From Brienomyrus brachyistius (taxonomy: Eukaryota > Chordata > Actinopteri > Osteoglossiformes > Mormyridae), in assembly GCF_023856365.1 (NCBI RefSeq), contig NW_026042803.1:31340-95339 (forward strand): a stretch of DNA of 64,000 nt, read 5' to 3'. Below, piece by piece: positions 44,920-57,370 of this stretch (positions are counted from its first letter, which is position 1; every line of letters begins with the position of its first letter). The notes under the pieces were generated by a model, which searched no databases, was not told the origin of the DNA, and saw only the letters and a list, made by a program, of their open reading frames with translations. A program made the translations under genes and the position numbers.

Positions 44920-45475
44920 GCAGGTGGTCAAGTGGGTTTATTGTTATTTCAGCAATATACACAGTACACAGTGAAAGGAAACATTGTTCCTCCTGGACCA
45001 CGGTGCAACACAAAGAAGAAAAACAGAAACAACACAAGATGACACAAGTGCGGGCAAGATAGAACTATACAGAGTGAAAGGAGCACAAACAGAGGGAGAA
45101 AGTGCAAGATAAACACAAGAGCAACAATACAATACTACAGGACAAGACAGCGCAGTCAAGAACACAGAGTGCAGCCAGAGCTAACCTGAATAGGGGCATC
45201 AAGGTTGCCAGGCAGGCAGAGAAACAGAAAATAGAGGTCTACTTCACATACAACAACCCACAGTGGGTGTGGCAGGGAATACAACACATTACAAACTTCA
45301 AAGGCAACAACACCGTCACTGTTAACAGCAACGCCCTTTTAGCAAAGGAGCTAAACAGCTTCTTTGCTCGTCTGGAGGAACACAGAGCAGACATAGCCAC
45401 ACTGCCCCCTCCCCCAATCTCCAGCACTCACAGACTCCCTCTGCAGGAACACCACGCGAGAAGGCACATTGCATC
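44920..45475 (+). mobile_element. L2-type LINE fragment (region before RT)
   Basis: The open frame 45102-45509 includes NRGIKVARQAEKQKIE, WQGIQHITNFKG and LLAKELNSFFARLEE, typical of the stretch between endonuclease and RT in L2-like LINEs. It is cut by the next element. The preceding TTTATTGTTATTTCAGCAAT and CCTCCTGGACCACGGTGCAA resemble LINE tail sequence. Confidence 0.65.
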
Positions 45476-46038
45476 TCTAGGTGTGTGGAGTTTAAGACAA
45501 GGCAAGTGATGCTACGATAATATAATTCCTTGGTAAGACCCCACCTAGAATATTGTGTGCGGGTTTGGTTACCATACCTTAAGAAGGACATTGCTGCCTT
45601 GGAAAAGGTGCAACGTAGGGCAACGAGAATGATTCCTGGTCTTAGAGGAATGTCTAATGAGGAGAGGTTAGCTGAGCTGAATCTGTTTAGCCTCGAGCAA
45701 AGGAGACTAAGGGGGGACATAATCCAGGTGTTTAAGATTCTAACAGGTCTGGATGCTGTTCAGCCAAATGGCTATTTCAATGTTAGTTTAAATACCAGAA
45801 CTCGTGGCCATAAGTGGAAATTAGCTGGAGAACATTTTAAAACGAATTTGATGAAGCATTTCTGTACACAGCGTGTAGTTAGAGTATGGAATAGTCTTCC
45901 TGTTATTGTAACACAAGCTAAAACCCTGGGTTCTTTTAAATCAGAGCTAGATAAGATTTTTGAGCTATTAGCTAAGTTCTCCTCAAAGGAGCTTGATGGG
46001 CCGAATGGCCTCCTCTCATTTGTAAATCTCTTTGGTTC
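45476..46038 (+). mobile_element. 5'-truncated CR1-like LINE, 3' end
   Basis: Encodes the RT C-terminal region: RPHLEYCVRVWLPYLKKDIA, LEKVQRRATRMIPGLRGMS, LFSLEQRRLRGDIIQVFKIL and NTRTRGHKWKL. It ends GGTTCTTATG, the family's 3' tail. Same family as 57371-58357 and 50125-50230. It sits between two L2-type pieces. Confidence 0.85.
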
Positions 46039-46265
46039 TTATGAGTCAGCTTACAGAGATGAGGTCCAGAAACTGATAGGTTGGAGTTCAGCAAACAATT
46101 TGGCACTAAACAGCACAAAGACAAAGGAATCACTGACTTCAGGAAGGATGGAGGCGACACTGGCCTGCCTAGATGGATGGATGGATGTTTTTATTGACAT
46201 TGTAAGTACAATGAGATTTAGTTTGGAACGCGCCAGCAGCTACACAGTATATTTACAATTATATA
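46039..46265 (+). mobile_element. L2-type LINE fragment (RT part)
   Basis: SAYRDEVQKLIGWSSANN and LALNSTKTKE are hallmarks of the L2-type RT just after its active site. Degraded. A run of ATGG and a tail TTTATTGACATTGTAAGTAC follow. Confidence 0.6.
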
Positions 46266-46269
46266 GATT

Positions 46270-48250
46270 GTGAGGCATAAAATAAGGTGTGAGTAATATA
46301 ACATAACGACATAATATAAGTAATCATTAATTAATCATTACAGATGGTATGAGGTGTGAACCGCTAGGCTGCTATGGCATGTTTGGTATCAAACCGATGG
46401 AAAATCACTCCAGTTTCCAAATCTGGTCAGTGGTTACCACGAAAGTGAATATATCAAAAGTTACACCAGCCTAACGAAAATCATCAATACAAGGGAAATC
46501 ACTCTGGTCATAAATCTCAAAAGGACTGATACAGACCCCCTTCCGAAAGCCCGCCAAATGGATGGTCAGCCATTGGTCCAGGAGTCGAATTCCTGGTCAC
46601 TCCTATTCACGAACTTTACACTATAAAACCTGGCACCTCAGAACAAAGCCAGGAGAGGAGAAACAGAAGGGAGGAGAAAACAAAAGACCATCAGCACGAA
46701 GAGAGGCAGAGAACATCAGCCCAAGAGAAGAGAAGCCCACAAGAAGCCCTCCTGAAGCCTATCAGTGAAGACCCAGCTGGACAGAGAACTGCAACCAAGC
46801 CCAAGCTTCACCAGGAGAGGGAATCAGAGGGGCTCCACTCCAACAACCGCTGCAAACACCGCGCCTCCCTGAGTGCCATCACCCATCAGCTCATCAGCCT
46901 CCGCAACCAACTGCCAAGACCCCCCCCCCCCACTCTGCAACCAAGTAAACAAACTTCCTTTCATTTATAACAACCTAAACTCCTATTCACCTGCTATATT
47001 ACTTTAGGACAGTATTTCCACAAATTGCTTGCTTTGCAGAACAGTATTTTCCCTTTTAAGGTTACTCATTTTAAATCTGGTCATTGCATTTTCATGATTA
47101 CATTGTTTGTGTCCACTCCGTTATTTCGTGTTTATTGTTTGTTAGGTGTAATGTCTGTCTTATGTTAGTTATAGGAATAAATGCATGTCTTTTACACAAC
47201 TTCAGCCTCCGTTCATTGAGTGCTCACAAGAATCCCTGCCTGTGCGATCTACGCTCTGAAACCTCAAATTCGCCTGAAATATCGCGAGACTCTCTCTCAT
47301 TGGCCGTGAGGGGAGCTTCGCTACCGATCGTTTACATTACCTGGTGACGCAGCTCGTTGGACAAGCCTTCTATTCTAACCCAGGTTATTACGTGATACTG
47401 GTTATTAATGAGTTCCATTTAAGTCACACATTAACAGACTCACGGTGTTTCGCAATTGAGTTTGAGCCGACCATTCAGCATAAAAATTGGTTAATAAACA
47501 CAAGACACAAGGTTTAAACTTATTCTGAGCACACAATTTAAACTTTTTATGACCGAACGTGCAGTGAAGAAGCGCTACTGTGAACTGGTTGCAAAAGTCG
47601 CACTCATGGCAATCTGAAGGCATTTAAGCGGGATCATATGGGCTTATTATAGTTATTTTTATTTCTATTATTAGTAGTTATATTATTTTGTTTTATTTTC
47701 GGTGATTTCATTGTAGTTCTTTCGTATTAAACTGCAGTAAACTTTAACCCTATGTCTGACGAGATTCTCAGATGTAGCGCTTTGTTTCCAGGTTCAATTC
47801 GGACGAGTGTCTCCGTTTCTATATATCCTGGGAGAGATCTCTCTATTAGCGAACGGGAATACTTGTTATGAGGTTCTAACCTAAATTATGTTGCGCTTGG
47901 ACATAAGACCGATAGCTTAGTTACCTATCAGGATCATACTCGTATGTGTGTGCCTGCTTTAGACAAAGCAAGTTTAACACAACTTTGCGCTGTGAGCCAA
48001 GTGTGTGTCATTTAGAAATTGGGAGTCTCCTGTGCTTGAGACCCACCGTGGTTAAGCACCATTTGCGACGAGATATAGTGCACTCACAATTTAAATCTGT
48101 CGCCGTAACGCGTGCGCCGTCTCGCTTCAGTAATTGTTTTAAGGGGTTTTATACTGTGCAAGGCACAGAAGAAGGCCACAAGCAGCATGCGCATGCATTA
48201 AATGTGTGTGTCACTCATCTAGCGTCGGCAACCGCCTAGCTATATCTTTG
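46270..48250. other. unassigned stretch, probably retroelement-derived
   Basis: No gene recognised. The block 47077-47172 (AAATCTGGTCATTGCAT ... GTTAGTTAT) recurs at 50230-50326. A C run lies at 46921-46930. AATAAA is at 47177 and may be a polyadenylation signal of an LTR or gene end. The open frame 47946-48239 has no domain signature. Confidence 0.4.
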
Positions 48251-48253
48251 GTT

Positions 48254-49315
48254 ACCTCTAGTGGTCAGGCATAGAACTACCACTCCATTTCGAAATTGCG
48301 CCTCTAGTGGCCAGGCATAGAACTACCACTCAATTTCGATATTGCGCCTCTAGTGGCCAGGCATAGAACTACCACTCCATTTTGATTTTGCGCCCCCGGT
48401 GGTCAGGCATAGAACTACCACTCCATTTCGATATTGCGCCCCCGGTGGTCAGGCATAGAACTACCACTCCAGTTCGAAATTGCGCCTCTAGTGGTCAGGC
48501 ATATAACTACCACTCCATTTCGAAATCGCGCCTCTAGTGGTCAGGCATAGAACTACCACTCCATTTCGAAATTGGGCTTCTAGTGGTCAGGCATAGAACT
48601 ACCACTCAATTTTGAAATTGCGCTTCTAGTGGCAAGCCATAGAAGTACTACTCCATTTCGAAATCGCGCCTCTAGTGGTCAGGCATAGAACTATCACTCC
48701 ATTTCGATATTGCGCCCCCGGTGGTCAGGCATAGAACTACCACTCCATTTCGAAATTGCGCTTCTAGTGGTCAGGCATAGAACTACCACTCAATTTTGAA
48801 ATTGCGCTTCTAGTGACAAGCCATAGAACTACTACTCCATTTCGAAATCGCGCCTCTAGTGGTCAGGCATAGAACTACTATTCCATTTCGTAATCGTGCC
48901 TCTAGTGGTCAGGCATAGAACTACCACTCCATTTCGAAATTGCGCTCCCGGTGGTCAGGCATAGAACTACCACTCCATTTCGATATTGCGCCCCCGGTGG
49001 TCAGGCATAGAAGTACCACTCCATTTCGATATTGCGCCCCCGGTGGTCAGGCATAGAACTACCACTCCAGTTCGAAATTGCGCCTCCAGTGGTCAGGCAT
49101 AGAACTACCACTCCATTTCAAAATCGCGCCTCCATTGGTCAGGCATAGAACTACAACTCCATTTCGATATTGCGCCCCCGGTGGTCAGGCATAGAACTAC
49201 CACTCCATTTCGAAATTGCGCTTCTAGTGGTCAGGCATAGAACTACCACTCAATTTTGAAATTGCGCTTCTAGTGGCAAGCCATAGCAGTGCCACTCCAT
49301 TGAAATTGCACCTCT
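48254..49315. repeat. 46-bp minisatellite, about 23 copies
   Basis: Unit contains CTAGTGGTCAGGCATAGAAC followed by TACCACTCCATTTCGAAATT. Three subtypes differ at the start: CCTCTAG, CCCCCGG and CTTCTAG. A three-unit block (CCATTTCGAAATT unit, then CTTCTAGTGGTC unit with CAATTTTGAA, then CTTCTAGTGRCAAGCCATAG unit) recurs near 48.57, 48.76 and 49.22 kb, indicating higher-order duplication. Confidence 0.93.
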
Positions 49316-50117
49316 AGTGGTCCGCCATAGTAGGTTAACAACATCTGAGTTGGGTCTCTGGTGGTCAACTGCGGTGATACAACACGCATAATTGGACACA
49401 CAGGTTCTTGCCTGAAAGCAGGAATCAACTTCACGGACTAAATCAGTTTGATCACAATACATTAACATCCAATTAGGTTATTGTTGCATAACTAATTGAT
49501 GTTTACAATTGAATAAGAAACACAATTCATTTGGTTTGATTCCCGTTTAACCTTTTTGATTTATTTTAGGTTTTATTTCACCTTATGCTTTCATTCATTC
49601 CCTCTCCCCCAACAAGGGGACTTGCATAGAAGTTCAACCACTATTAACAACAGTAAACCAGTTACGTACACAATCCCATCAGGAAGTCGTTTGGATGTGA
49701 TCAGTTGAGCCCTTCGGGTGCTGGGTGCTTACCATTCGCTCTCTGTTGGTTGAGCTTGTCTGTGGCTCTGCTGTCACTGCTTGTGATCGTACAGTTTGTC
49801 AGAACCGAAGGGGAGTTCTCAGCAATTGGATGCCCAAAAGCGTGTCAGCCCGGCTACACCCACTGACTCATTACGGGCAAGGCTGACAGGTACCTCAGGC
49901 GGTCATTACAACTTTTGAGCAGGACTTCGTTTAGGGTGAGTTCTGAGAACGGCCCTAGCTTGGACTCTCACTAGGGTGGGTGATACCTGAAGGCAATTTT
50001 GCCAGCCGATAAGCTGAGCTCCACCTGGGTTGTCTCAGTTGTGCATACAGAATACGCCCTTCCAAGTTAACATTGCTGGGGATCGGGGGAGTGGAAGCCG
50101 GACTCAGGCTTGCTTGG
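49316..50117. other. unassigned stretch
   Basis: No coding signature. 49610-50117 is less AT-rich and reads like retroelement leader sequence, but no LTR boundary or primer site could be fixed. Confidence 0.35.
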
Positions 50118-50124
50118 CTGGGAG

Positions 50125-50456
50125 AATGATTCCTGGTCTTAGAGGAATGTTTAATGAGGAGAGGTTAGCTGAGCTGAATCTGTTTAGCCTCGAGCAAAGG
50201 AGACTAAGGGGGGACATAATCCAGGTGTTAAATCTGGTCATTGCATTACATTTTTTTTGTATCCACTCCTTTATTTCGTGTTTATTGTTTGTTAGGTGTA
50301 ATGTCTGTCTTATGTTAGTTATATCCATCCATCCATTTTCCAAACTGCTTATCCTACTGGGTCGCGGGTGGTCCGGAACCTATCCCGGAATGTGGAATGG
50401 GCACGAGGCAGGGAACAATCCAGGATGGGGGGCAGCCCATCACAGGGCACACTCAC
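50125..50456 (+). mobile_element. chimeric repeat: CR1-like piece, 47-kb-block copy, dispersed-repeat tail
   Basis: Three repeats are fused without gaps: CR1-like RT (RMIPGLRGMFNEERLAELN, to about 50229), a copy of the 47077-47172 block (50230-50326), and a tail beginning ATCCATCCATCCATTTTCC with CTTATCCTACTGGGTCGCGG (50327-50456), also seen at 62.3 kb. Confidence 0.7.
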
Positions 50457-51639
50457 ACACAAATCGTGATTATATTATTGCACTATACTATATAAATAAA
50501 AAGTAAACTTAATACCAGTTGTGGTAATAAAGTGCACAGAGAGTAAGAGAGAGTAGGGTTTCACATAAACGTATGTTCATTAGCATTTAGTATTCTGATG
50601 GCTTTGGGGTTAGAAGCTCTTATTAAATCTGGTTGTTCTGCAATGCATACTGCGGTAACGTTTACCAGAGGGCAGAAGTTCAAACATCTCATGTGCTGGG
50701 TGCGTGGGATCTTTTTTAAATATAATTATGCATATGTAGAACTAGGGATATGATCCTGTTAAGTATGATAGTTCTGTCTCATTATTGCAGGATCGACATC
50801 CATAGTAACTGTGGTGATCTATCCATTTGTGTGCATGTCTGTGTGTGTGTGTGCGAGCGGGTATACCTATCCTACCCCATAGCGTGATAAATACCTGTTT
50901 TTTTTTTCCCTTATGGGGACCACGAAACTGAAAACCAGGAAAACTCTATTTTATAAAAATCTGTGACTGCTGTGGAAAAACTAAAAATGCAAAACCTCTT
51001 TTATTTTGCTTGGTTACTTATGGTTATGGTTAGGGCAGGGTGGGGGTTAAGATTGTCATAGTTAGCGTTAGCATTTATCCAATAGAAGTCAATGAGCGGG
51101 CCCCATAAGGATAGGTATACCCTATGTGTGTGCATGTGTGTGTTTGTCCCATATTGCCTGGGCTTCAGGATACCTCATAACCCGGAACTTCATCAGAAGT
51201 AGTTAGAAAATTGATGAATGGATGGATGGATGGATGGATGGATGGATGGATGGATGGACAGATCAATAAAAGTACAGAACATCCATTTTACAAAGAACCA
51301 TCAACACTAAATGTATGCACTGGTCATGCTCCTGGAAATTAAACTTTTCTGAAAAGCAGCATGTTCATAAATTAGCTGCTGTTATACCTTGGGGGAACAA
51401 ATGCAGATGAAATTGTAAAACAAACTGCAGTGGCAAAACAGTTCTGGCTGCCTGTGCTGCCCTGCCTGCCCGCCCTCCTGCCCATTACGTCCTGCCTGTG
51501 CCACCCTCCTGCCTGCCCTCCTGCCTGTTTACGTCTTTCCTGTGTGCCCTGCTGCCAGTTATTCTGTATTTACATCCGGACTTAACTAATTGAACCATAT
51601 AAACCATATAAATCAGGACTTTGTTAACCTGACTTCTGC
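50457..51639. other. unassigned stretch with simple repeats
   Basis: TG-type run near 50835-50855 and a GGAT run at about 51219-51257. The paired phrases GGGTATACCTATCCTACCCC (50860) and, inverted, GGATAGGTATACCC (51109) bracket about 250 bp, suggesting a short inverted-end element. No genes. Confidence 0.4.
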
Positions 51640-51845
51640 CCTGTGGAGGATGGGCTCCCCCTTTCACTCTGGTTCCTCCAAAGGTTTCTTACTATGACTG
51701 AGTTTATCCTTGCCAATGTCGCTTTCTAATTTTTCAGGCTAGATCTTGCTCACTGGGACAATTGGGCAGGGACAAAGTAAAGTGCTTTGAGACAATGTAA
51801 GGCTATGAAAATGTACTATACAAAATAAAGTGAATTGACTTGAGT
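51640..51845 (+). mobile_element. L2-type LINE 3' tail
   Basis: GAGGATGGGCTCCCCCTTTC, GGTTCCTCCAAAGGTTTCTT, GTAAAGTGCTTTGAGACAAT and the end ACAAAATAAAGTGAATTGAC. Confidence 0.7.
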
Positions 51846-53696
51846 AATGTGGCACAAAGCAACCCTTCTTTGCCACAGGAAATGTCTGGTGCAATTTCTT
51901 TTTTAATTGTACATGTCAATTGCATAATACCCTAAACTAATTCATTATTATTTCTATTATTATCATCATCATCAGTATTTCATTAGTATTCCATGGTATT
52001 TAGATTTTTCAGGAATCAGTGTGTGTACTGTATACTTTTTAATTTATTTGCACTATGTGTAGTGTCTCTGCAGCTGTATATACTTGCTGCATTATGCACA
52101 AGAACTTCCCTCAGGCATCAGTATAGTTAATCAAATGTAATATTTCTTGCTTGTTTATTAAGTTGTTTTAGGTATTTTGTGTGTTCCACTTAATTTAGTG
52201 TAATTAGTCCTAGTTGACTCAGGTTTAGTTAGATTTTTCCTTCTGTTGTTCCTCTGCATCATGCTACTGTCATAAAATTTCAATGTCTTACCTAACTTAA
52301 GAGTTTTGTGCATTGTGTTTTGGAGAGAAAGAAATCATTACTTTTTTTCTTTAGATTCATCCACTGATTCTATCACCTATGACACATTCCCCCTGAATAT
52401 TTGTTTGTTTATTTATGTATTTGCTTGGGGGATGGAATTAACAAACAGAAATAACTGAATGAATCAGGGTAGTGAAAAACATTTATAAACTTATCATTTT
52501 GGTATTGGTACGATCCTGTTCTGGTTAGTTAGCCGAGGGAGTAAATCATCCGGAGTTTCATCTCTCAATCTCCTCCTACACCCACTCAGCATCACAGTAT
52601 GGACTCCCCAATGCAACTGATCTGCACGTATTTGTACTCTGGGAGGAAATTGAAGCCCCCATAGGAAAAACTCAAAGCCTACAGACATATGCACAAAACC
52701 AGGGGACATGCTCAGTTCTGCAGGCCTGGAAGTGTGAGAGAAGGCTATTTATTGAGTTTCCCCTCTGCCCCTGGTAAAGATGAAACATGCACAAGTCATT
52801 AAACACACATATACTTACATGAAAGTCTGACTGATACTGGAGCTTCCAGTGCCCGTAAACCAGGTACTGGGGTACTCCATTTCCTTCTTGATAATTAGCG
52901 CCATTGAAAAAAAAAACGGTGCCTTTCCTAATATTAACTGACTCTCAGACAAATGTACTGCTTGAAGACCCTGCCACTATTCGCATTTTCCAGCAGGAGT
53001 CACAAATCTTCATTGCATTCAGTTTATTCTCAGATGAGCTCATGCATGTTTCTATGTGCATCTTTACACTTAAACAAATACAGCTAACCTCTGTTGTTAT
53101 ATTCCATATATATTTGTCGTGACTGGCCTTTTTTCTCAAATGATGGATTTCTGAAACTAAAACTGACAGTATTCTAAAATATTTATATTGCCACATCATC
53201 GACACATGTTCTAATATGACATAGCATTCCCCTGGACCATAGTGCGACTTAGAGACAAGATATAACATGCCCTTCACGGTAAAACACTAGATAGGTGCAA
53301 CACTTAATGTCAACGTTGTCAATGTCAATGTTGACTTAATGTCAACGTTAAATTCATGGATTCGCAAATTAAGTAACACGGTTACAGTACAAAAACGAGC
53401 AGAGCTGTGTATGGCATGACTATCTCGCGGCGGCGACAAAATATGCTTATCCTTCTAATTATTCAGAAGAAAATATATTTGCAAGCACAGCCGTTCACGG
53501 CTTCCGTACAAAAAGCTGTCACTACGCTACAGGAAGAATACACGACCAATATAGGATTTACACAAGTCTGCTTCTTTTGTTTTATTTAGTAACAACTTTC
53601 ACAAAAATTGACAGCAATACTGCTAAAAGTGCAGATCTGTTGCCAAATTAAATAAACAAAGAAATTAATCATAAAAATATTCAAAGTATATACAGC
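51846..53696. other. AT-rich stretch, no gene seen
   Basis: Frames are short and lack domains. Near 53308-53350 AATGTCAACGTT is repeated. Confidence 0.4.
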
Positions 53697-53840
53697 CAGG
53701 GGCGCCGCTAGCAATTTTGGGCCCTATGACAAAATATGAGGTTGGGCCCCCCTACCACACCCATTCAGATCTCTGGGGGCCCCTAAAGGGCGTGGGCCCT
53801 TAGAATTGTCCCAACTTTCCCCCCCTTAGCGGCGCCCCTG
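53697..53840. mobile_element. hAT-type MITE with exact 8-bp target duplication
   Basis: 144 bp with inverted ends CAGGGGCGCCGCTA and TAGCGGCGCCCCTG. The 8-bp duplication TATACAGC is at 53689-53696 and 53841-53848. Short inverted ends beginning CAG and an 8-bp duplication are diagnostic of the hAT superfamily. Non-coding. Confidence 0.93.
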
Positions 53841-54402
53841 TATACAGCTAACCATTTCCAATCGAAAAGTACATACAAGTCTCCAATATAAGTTATACAA
53901 TGGAGCGCAGATAAAACTTTTAAATAGTAATTAACCAAACTATATAAAGAATACAAGTTTGAATACAGGTAATTTGTATAAATTTTACTGTGTTCAGACT
54001 GAAAAATCAGCACCAGCCTTACACACATTGCAGTTCTGCTTTTTTCTTCTTTTAGCATAATTACCCGTTTCACGTTCACGAGGCAGAAGATCCCTGCAAA
54101 TGTGAAAATTCACAAGTAACAGGCACCATTAACCTCAAGCCATAACAGTCTGCTAGCCTGAACAATAGCAAACTCTATGTATTACCAATTATTACGCAGG
54201 TTGTCACTTTATCAAATCATGACTGTTACTAAGAAGTGGGAGTGAAACGCGTGTCACGAGATCTCGCGATATTACAACATGACGAGATTTCTCGTTGGAG
54301 CGAAAAGCCGTTTCACGAATGCGCTGCAAATGAGCTGCTGTAAATATGTCGGCATCTGACTAAATTACTATAGTAGATACCCCAGACACTTTTGAATCTT
54401 TT

Positions 54403-54561
54403 GTGTGTCAGCATTTCGGGTGCCCGGCGGAAAATATAAATGGCGAAAGGGAGACAGACAAAACACGAACCATCTGTAAGGACTGTAGAAAGCTAATGCC
54501 GCACACAGCGGCTAATGCTACTACTAACTACTATGCAAAGCCATTTGCAGCACCATCATAG
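54403..54561 (+). pseudogene. BED zinc-finger fragment of a hAT transposase or ZBED gene
   Basis: 53 codons open to TAG: VCQHFGCPAENINGERE, TRTICKDCRKLMPH, TTNYYAKPF. The C-x2-C pair with a preceding aromatic-rich start fits a BED finger, but the final His pair has decayed. No catalytic domain nearby. Confidence 0.55.
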
Positions 54562-57085
54562 CTCTTTATTTAAATTCACTGCACCGGTGAAGAAAACATT
54601 TTTTAAAAAATGTTATGTTTATTATTGGGTGCTTTCCACTTCATGCACCCACATACAGCGCTAGCTTAAAGCAATGCATTCTGGTCCTGACGCAATGCAT
54701 CATGGTTATATTTTTTATCGCCCGTTGCATTACGTCACCATGTCACATGGTACCAAAACTCCGCGAGAGCAAGACACATCAGGCAGCACCTCTTAGCAGG
54801 CTGCACAGGCTGGATCCGCCTCCATTACGACACAACTTTGCCCTTATTGGCTTAAGATTTTAGTTACATACATGACGTTTGTATATCTGCTATTTCTCCC
54901 GAGAAGCAGGTAAAGCGGTAACTGCTTTTCAATTAATTTACTTGGTAAAATTAAATTTAAATAAATGATATGAATATTGTAATAGTACTCGTGAGCTTTG
55001 TTTGTTGTTAGTTACTATAATGTTGCGCTGCTTTATTTGTTTAATCGTCTTGTCTGTGAAGACATTCAAGTTAATCAAATAAGAACTGCACTGTACACTG
55101 TACATGACCATAAAAACTTTGAATCCTTGAAATAAATGTTTTTGATCTTTTCCTTGGCAGTTATCTTTTTACACAGGGCCTCTATGTACACAATAGTTAT
55201 TTTTTTCACGACTAACAGTATGGATCAGGAGTTGGTTATTGTAAAAGAAGTAATGTGCATGCAGGTGATATTTGTATAGATTTATATTTACCCCTAGGTG
55301 ATAAGTTTGACAGTCATTTCTTTTACCGTTTGGCCTCTCGGTTGAACATAATAGTGGCGCGAGCAGCTCCACTTGGTTTTTTAAAAATACTCAGCCATGA
55401 ACTTTTGGTGAACTCAGGTGAATCCCTTCCTTCAGTAGTAAACCTTGGTAGTTTCAGCCGTTTACACATTGTCTCACTAAAAGGTTGATAATATATTTGT
55501 CCTTTTACATAGTGATAAAATATACGCGATAAAAATGTGAATATTCATAGATTCAGGACTAACAAAGTAGCTAACAGAAACTCAGACTAACAAAAGGTGC
55601 AAATACATACTCAGTTGGTTCCATTGTGTTGATTACATTATAATGTTTACATTGTAATGATTATATCATGGATATTTGGCATACTTTTTATAAAATCGTA
55701 ATTCTTATATTCTGCGTTATATAGTGCTAAATAATATTCCATAGATGGATGGACTTTATTAATCCCCGTGGGGAAATTGTGTTTTTTATGTCTCCCTCAA
55801 CTTACTCTTTGTGGAGTAAGTTGTCCGCGAAGTGCAGCTACCTGTTGGGGCGCCCAGGGAGCTGGGGGTTAAGGGCCTTGCTCAAGGACCCACAGACGTG
55901 CTGAGGCTGGGTTAGTTTCAACTGGTGACCTCATTACAGGCACAAGGACTGACCCCTGCCCCCCAACTGTGTATGAGTAGCATTTATGCTGTTTCTTGAG
56001 TGTGAGCTAGTACATAAACCAGCTAGTGCTCACCATTGCAAAAATACTCTAGCTTTCTGTCATACACATTTTTTTATTTTCTTACATTGTCCGTTTTTGT
56101 TCATAGTCTGTAATATTCTGAATAACGACAATGTAGAGGAAAAACAGATTAAATTCTCCTTGTTTGTAATTTCCCCATGTAATCCACTGCCTTGTGGTAA
56201 GAGGTGCAAAAGTCAGACGCGTTGAATGATGAGGATACGATATTGAGTTTAGTTCTTGAGAGGATTTATTCATATGATATTTTAACACACAGTACTTTGA
56301 ACTGGTTTGTTTGGCGCAAAAGGGCCGATATGCAGACACCATCACACATGGCAAATACGGTCAATGACTGTTTCACTTTGCACCTTCAGCCCTGAGCCGC
56401 GTAATCTCAGCACCTTTAATAACAACCATTGCTGCCTCCTACAGGTGGGAATACACTTAGACAATAGTAAATATCACTAAGGCAGGCAAGTACCTCTCGT
56501 TTCAAGTGTTGCAATACTATATAACATTATATTATAAACAATAAATACGAATAAATAAAAACATTAAACAAATAAACATAATCAATAATATTCATGAATA
56601 ATTATGCTTAATATACAAATAAAAGAATAGCTCCTGCAGATGATTTCAGATAACTACTGGAACAATGAGTTCTGGAGGGGAGCAAGCTCTGTTACATGCT
56701 ATAGAAATGTTGATCTGATTCCTTTCATTATCAGATTGTTACCACTGTTAAAAACCACAGATATTGTATTCTGATTGTATGCATTTCCTTATTAGGGCAT
56801 GTCAGTTACTTCTGTTAAAAAATCCGTTTATTCTGACGTCGTAAATTTCCTGATCAGAGTTTACCCTCTTTAAAGTGATGGAGGTCCACTTGTGCCAAAG
56901 ATACATCGATATGCATATGAGATTTCGTTTGTGCCAAAAATATGTAAATAGCACACAGTCCATGTCGACTGAGCATGTGACAAAGAATTTTTCTGTGACA
57001 ATTCTATTTTGTCAATGAGTTTGTCTGTGGAGCCCCTGAAGGGACCTAATGGTGTCCGCTAATTAGATACCCAGAAATAAACTGT
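54562..57085. other. AT-rich stretch with scattered repeats
   Basis: Contains a dispersed repeat (about 55745-55930: TTATTAATCCCCGTGGGGAA, GGGGGTTAAGGGCCTTGCTC) matching 8215-8370. No gene recognised. Confidence 0.45.
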
Positions 57086-57370
57086 GTGGCTCCTGCCCAA
57101 GCATTGCTGCCCAAACAGCAGCTTCCTCCTTATGCCACCGAGGGAGGAGTAGCCAGTGGTTCCCCTGCCCCTTCCCCTCTCCCCCCTGCAGACGAGGATC
57201 ATAACCATTCAGCACCCGACTCTACCTCCTTCTCGGTGAAGAAGTGCCGTGGCGAAACGCTCAGGCAGCAGGACGAGGTAGCAGAAATTCTTGCCCCTAT
57301 GTTGGTATGTCCAAATCCTCAAGGGGGAGATAAGGTTTGCTCATCTGACACTGTAGATGAAGGAGTTGAA
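57086..57370 (+). pseudogene. gag-like relic, first part
   Basis: A frame open from before 57086 with Pro-rich text (PPYATEGG, SPLPPADEDHNHS) and a charged stretch, interrupted by the LINE at 57371. It is linked to 58366-58579 by the LINE target site; no fusion product is given here. Assignment to a retroelement gag rests mainly on the second part. Confidence 0.4.

Noticed and set aside
47338..47362. Possible retroviral primer site (TGGTGACGCAGC after TTACATTACC)
   Set aside because: No tRNA 3' end could be matched with confidence, and no paired LTR boundaries were found.
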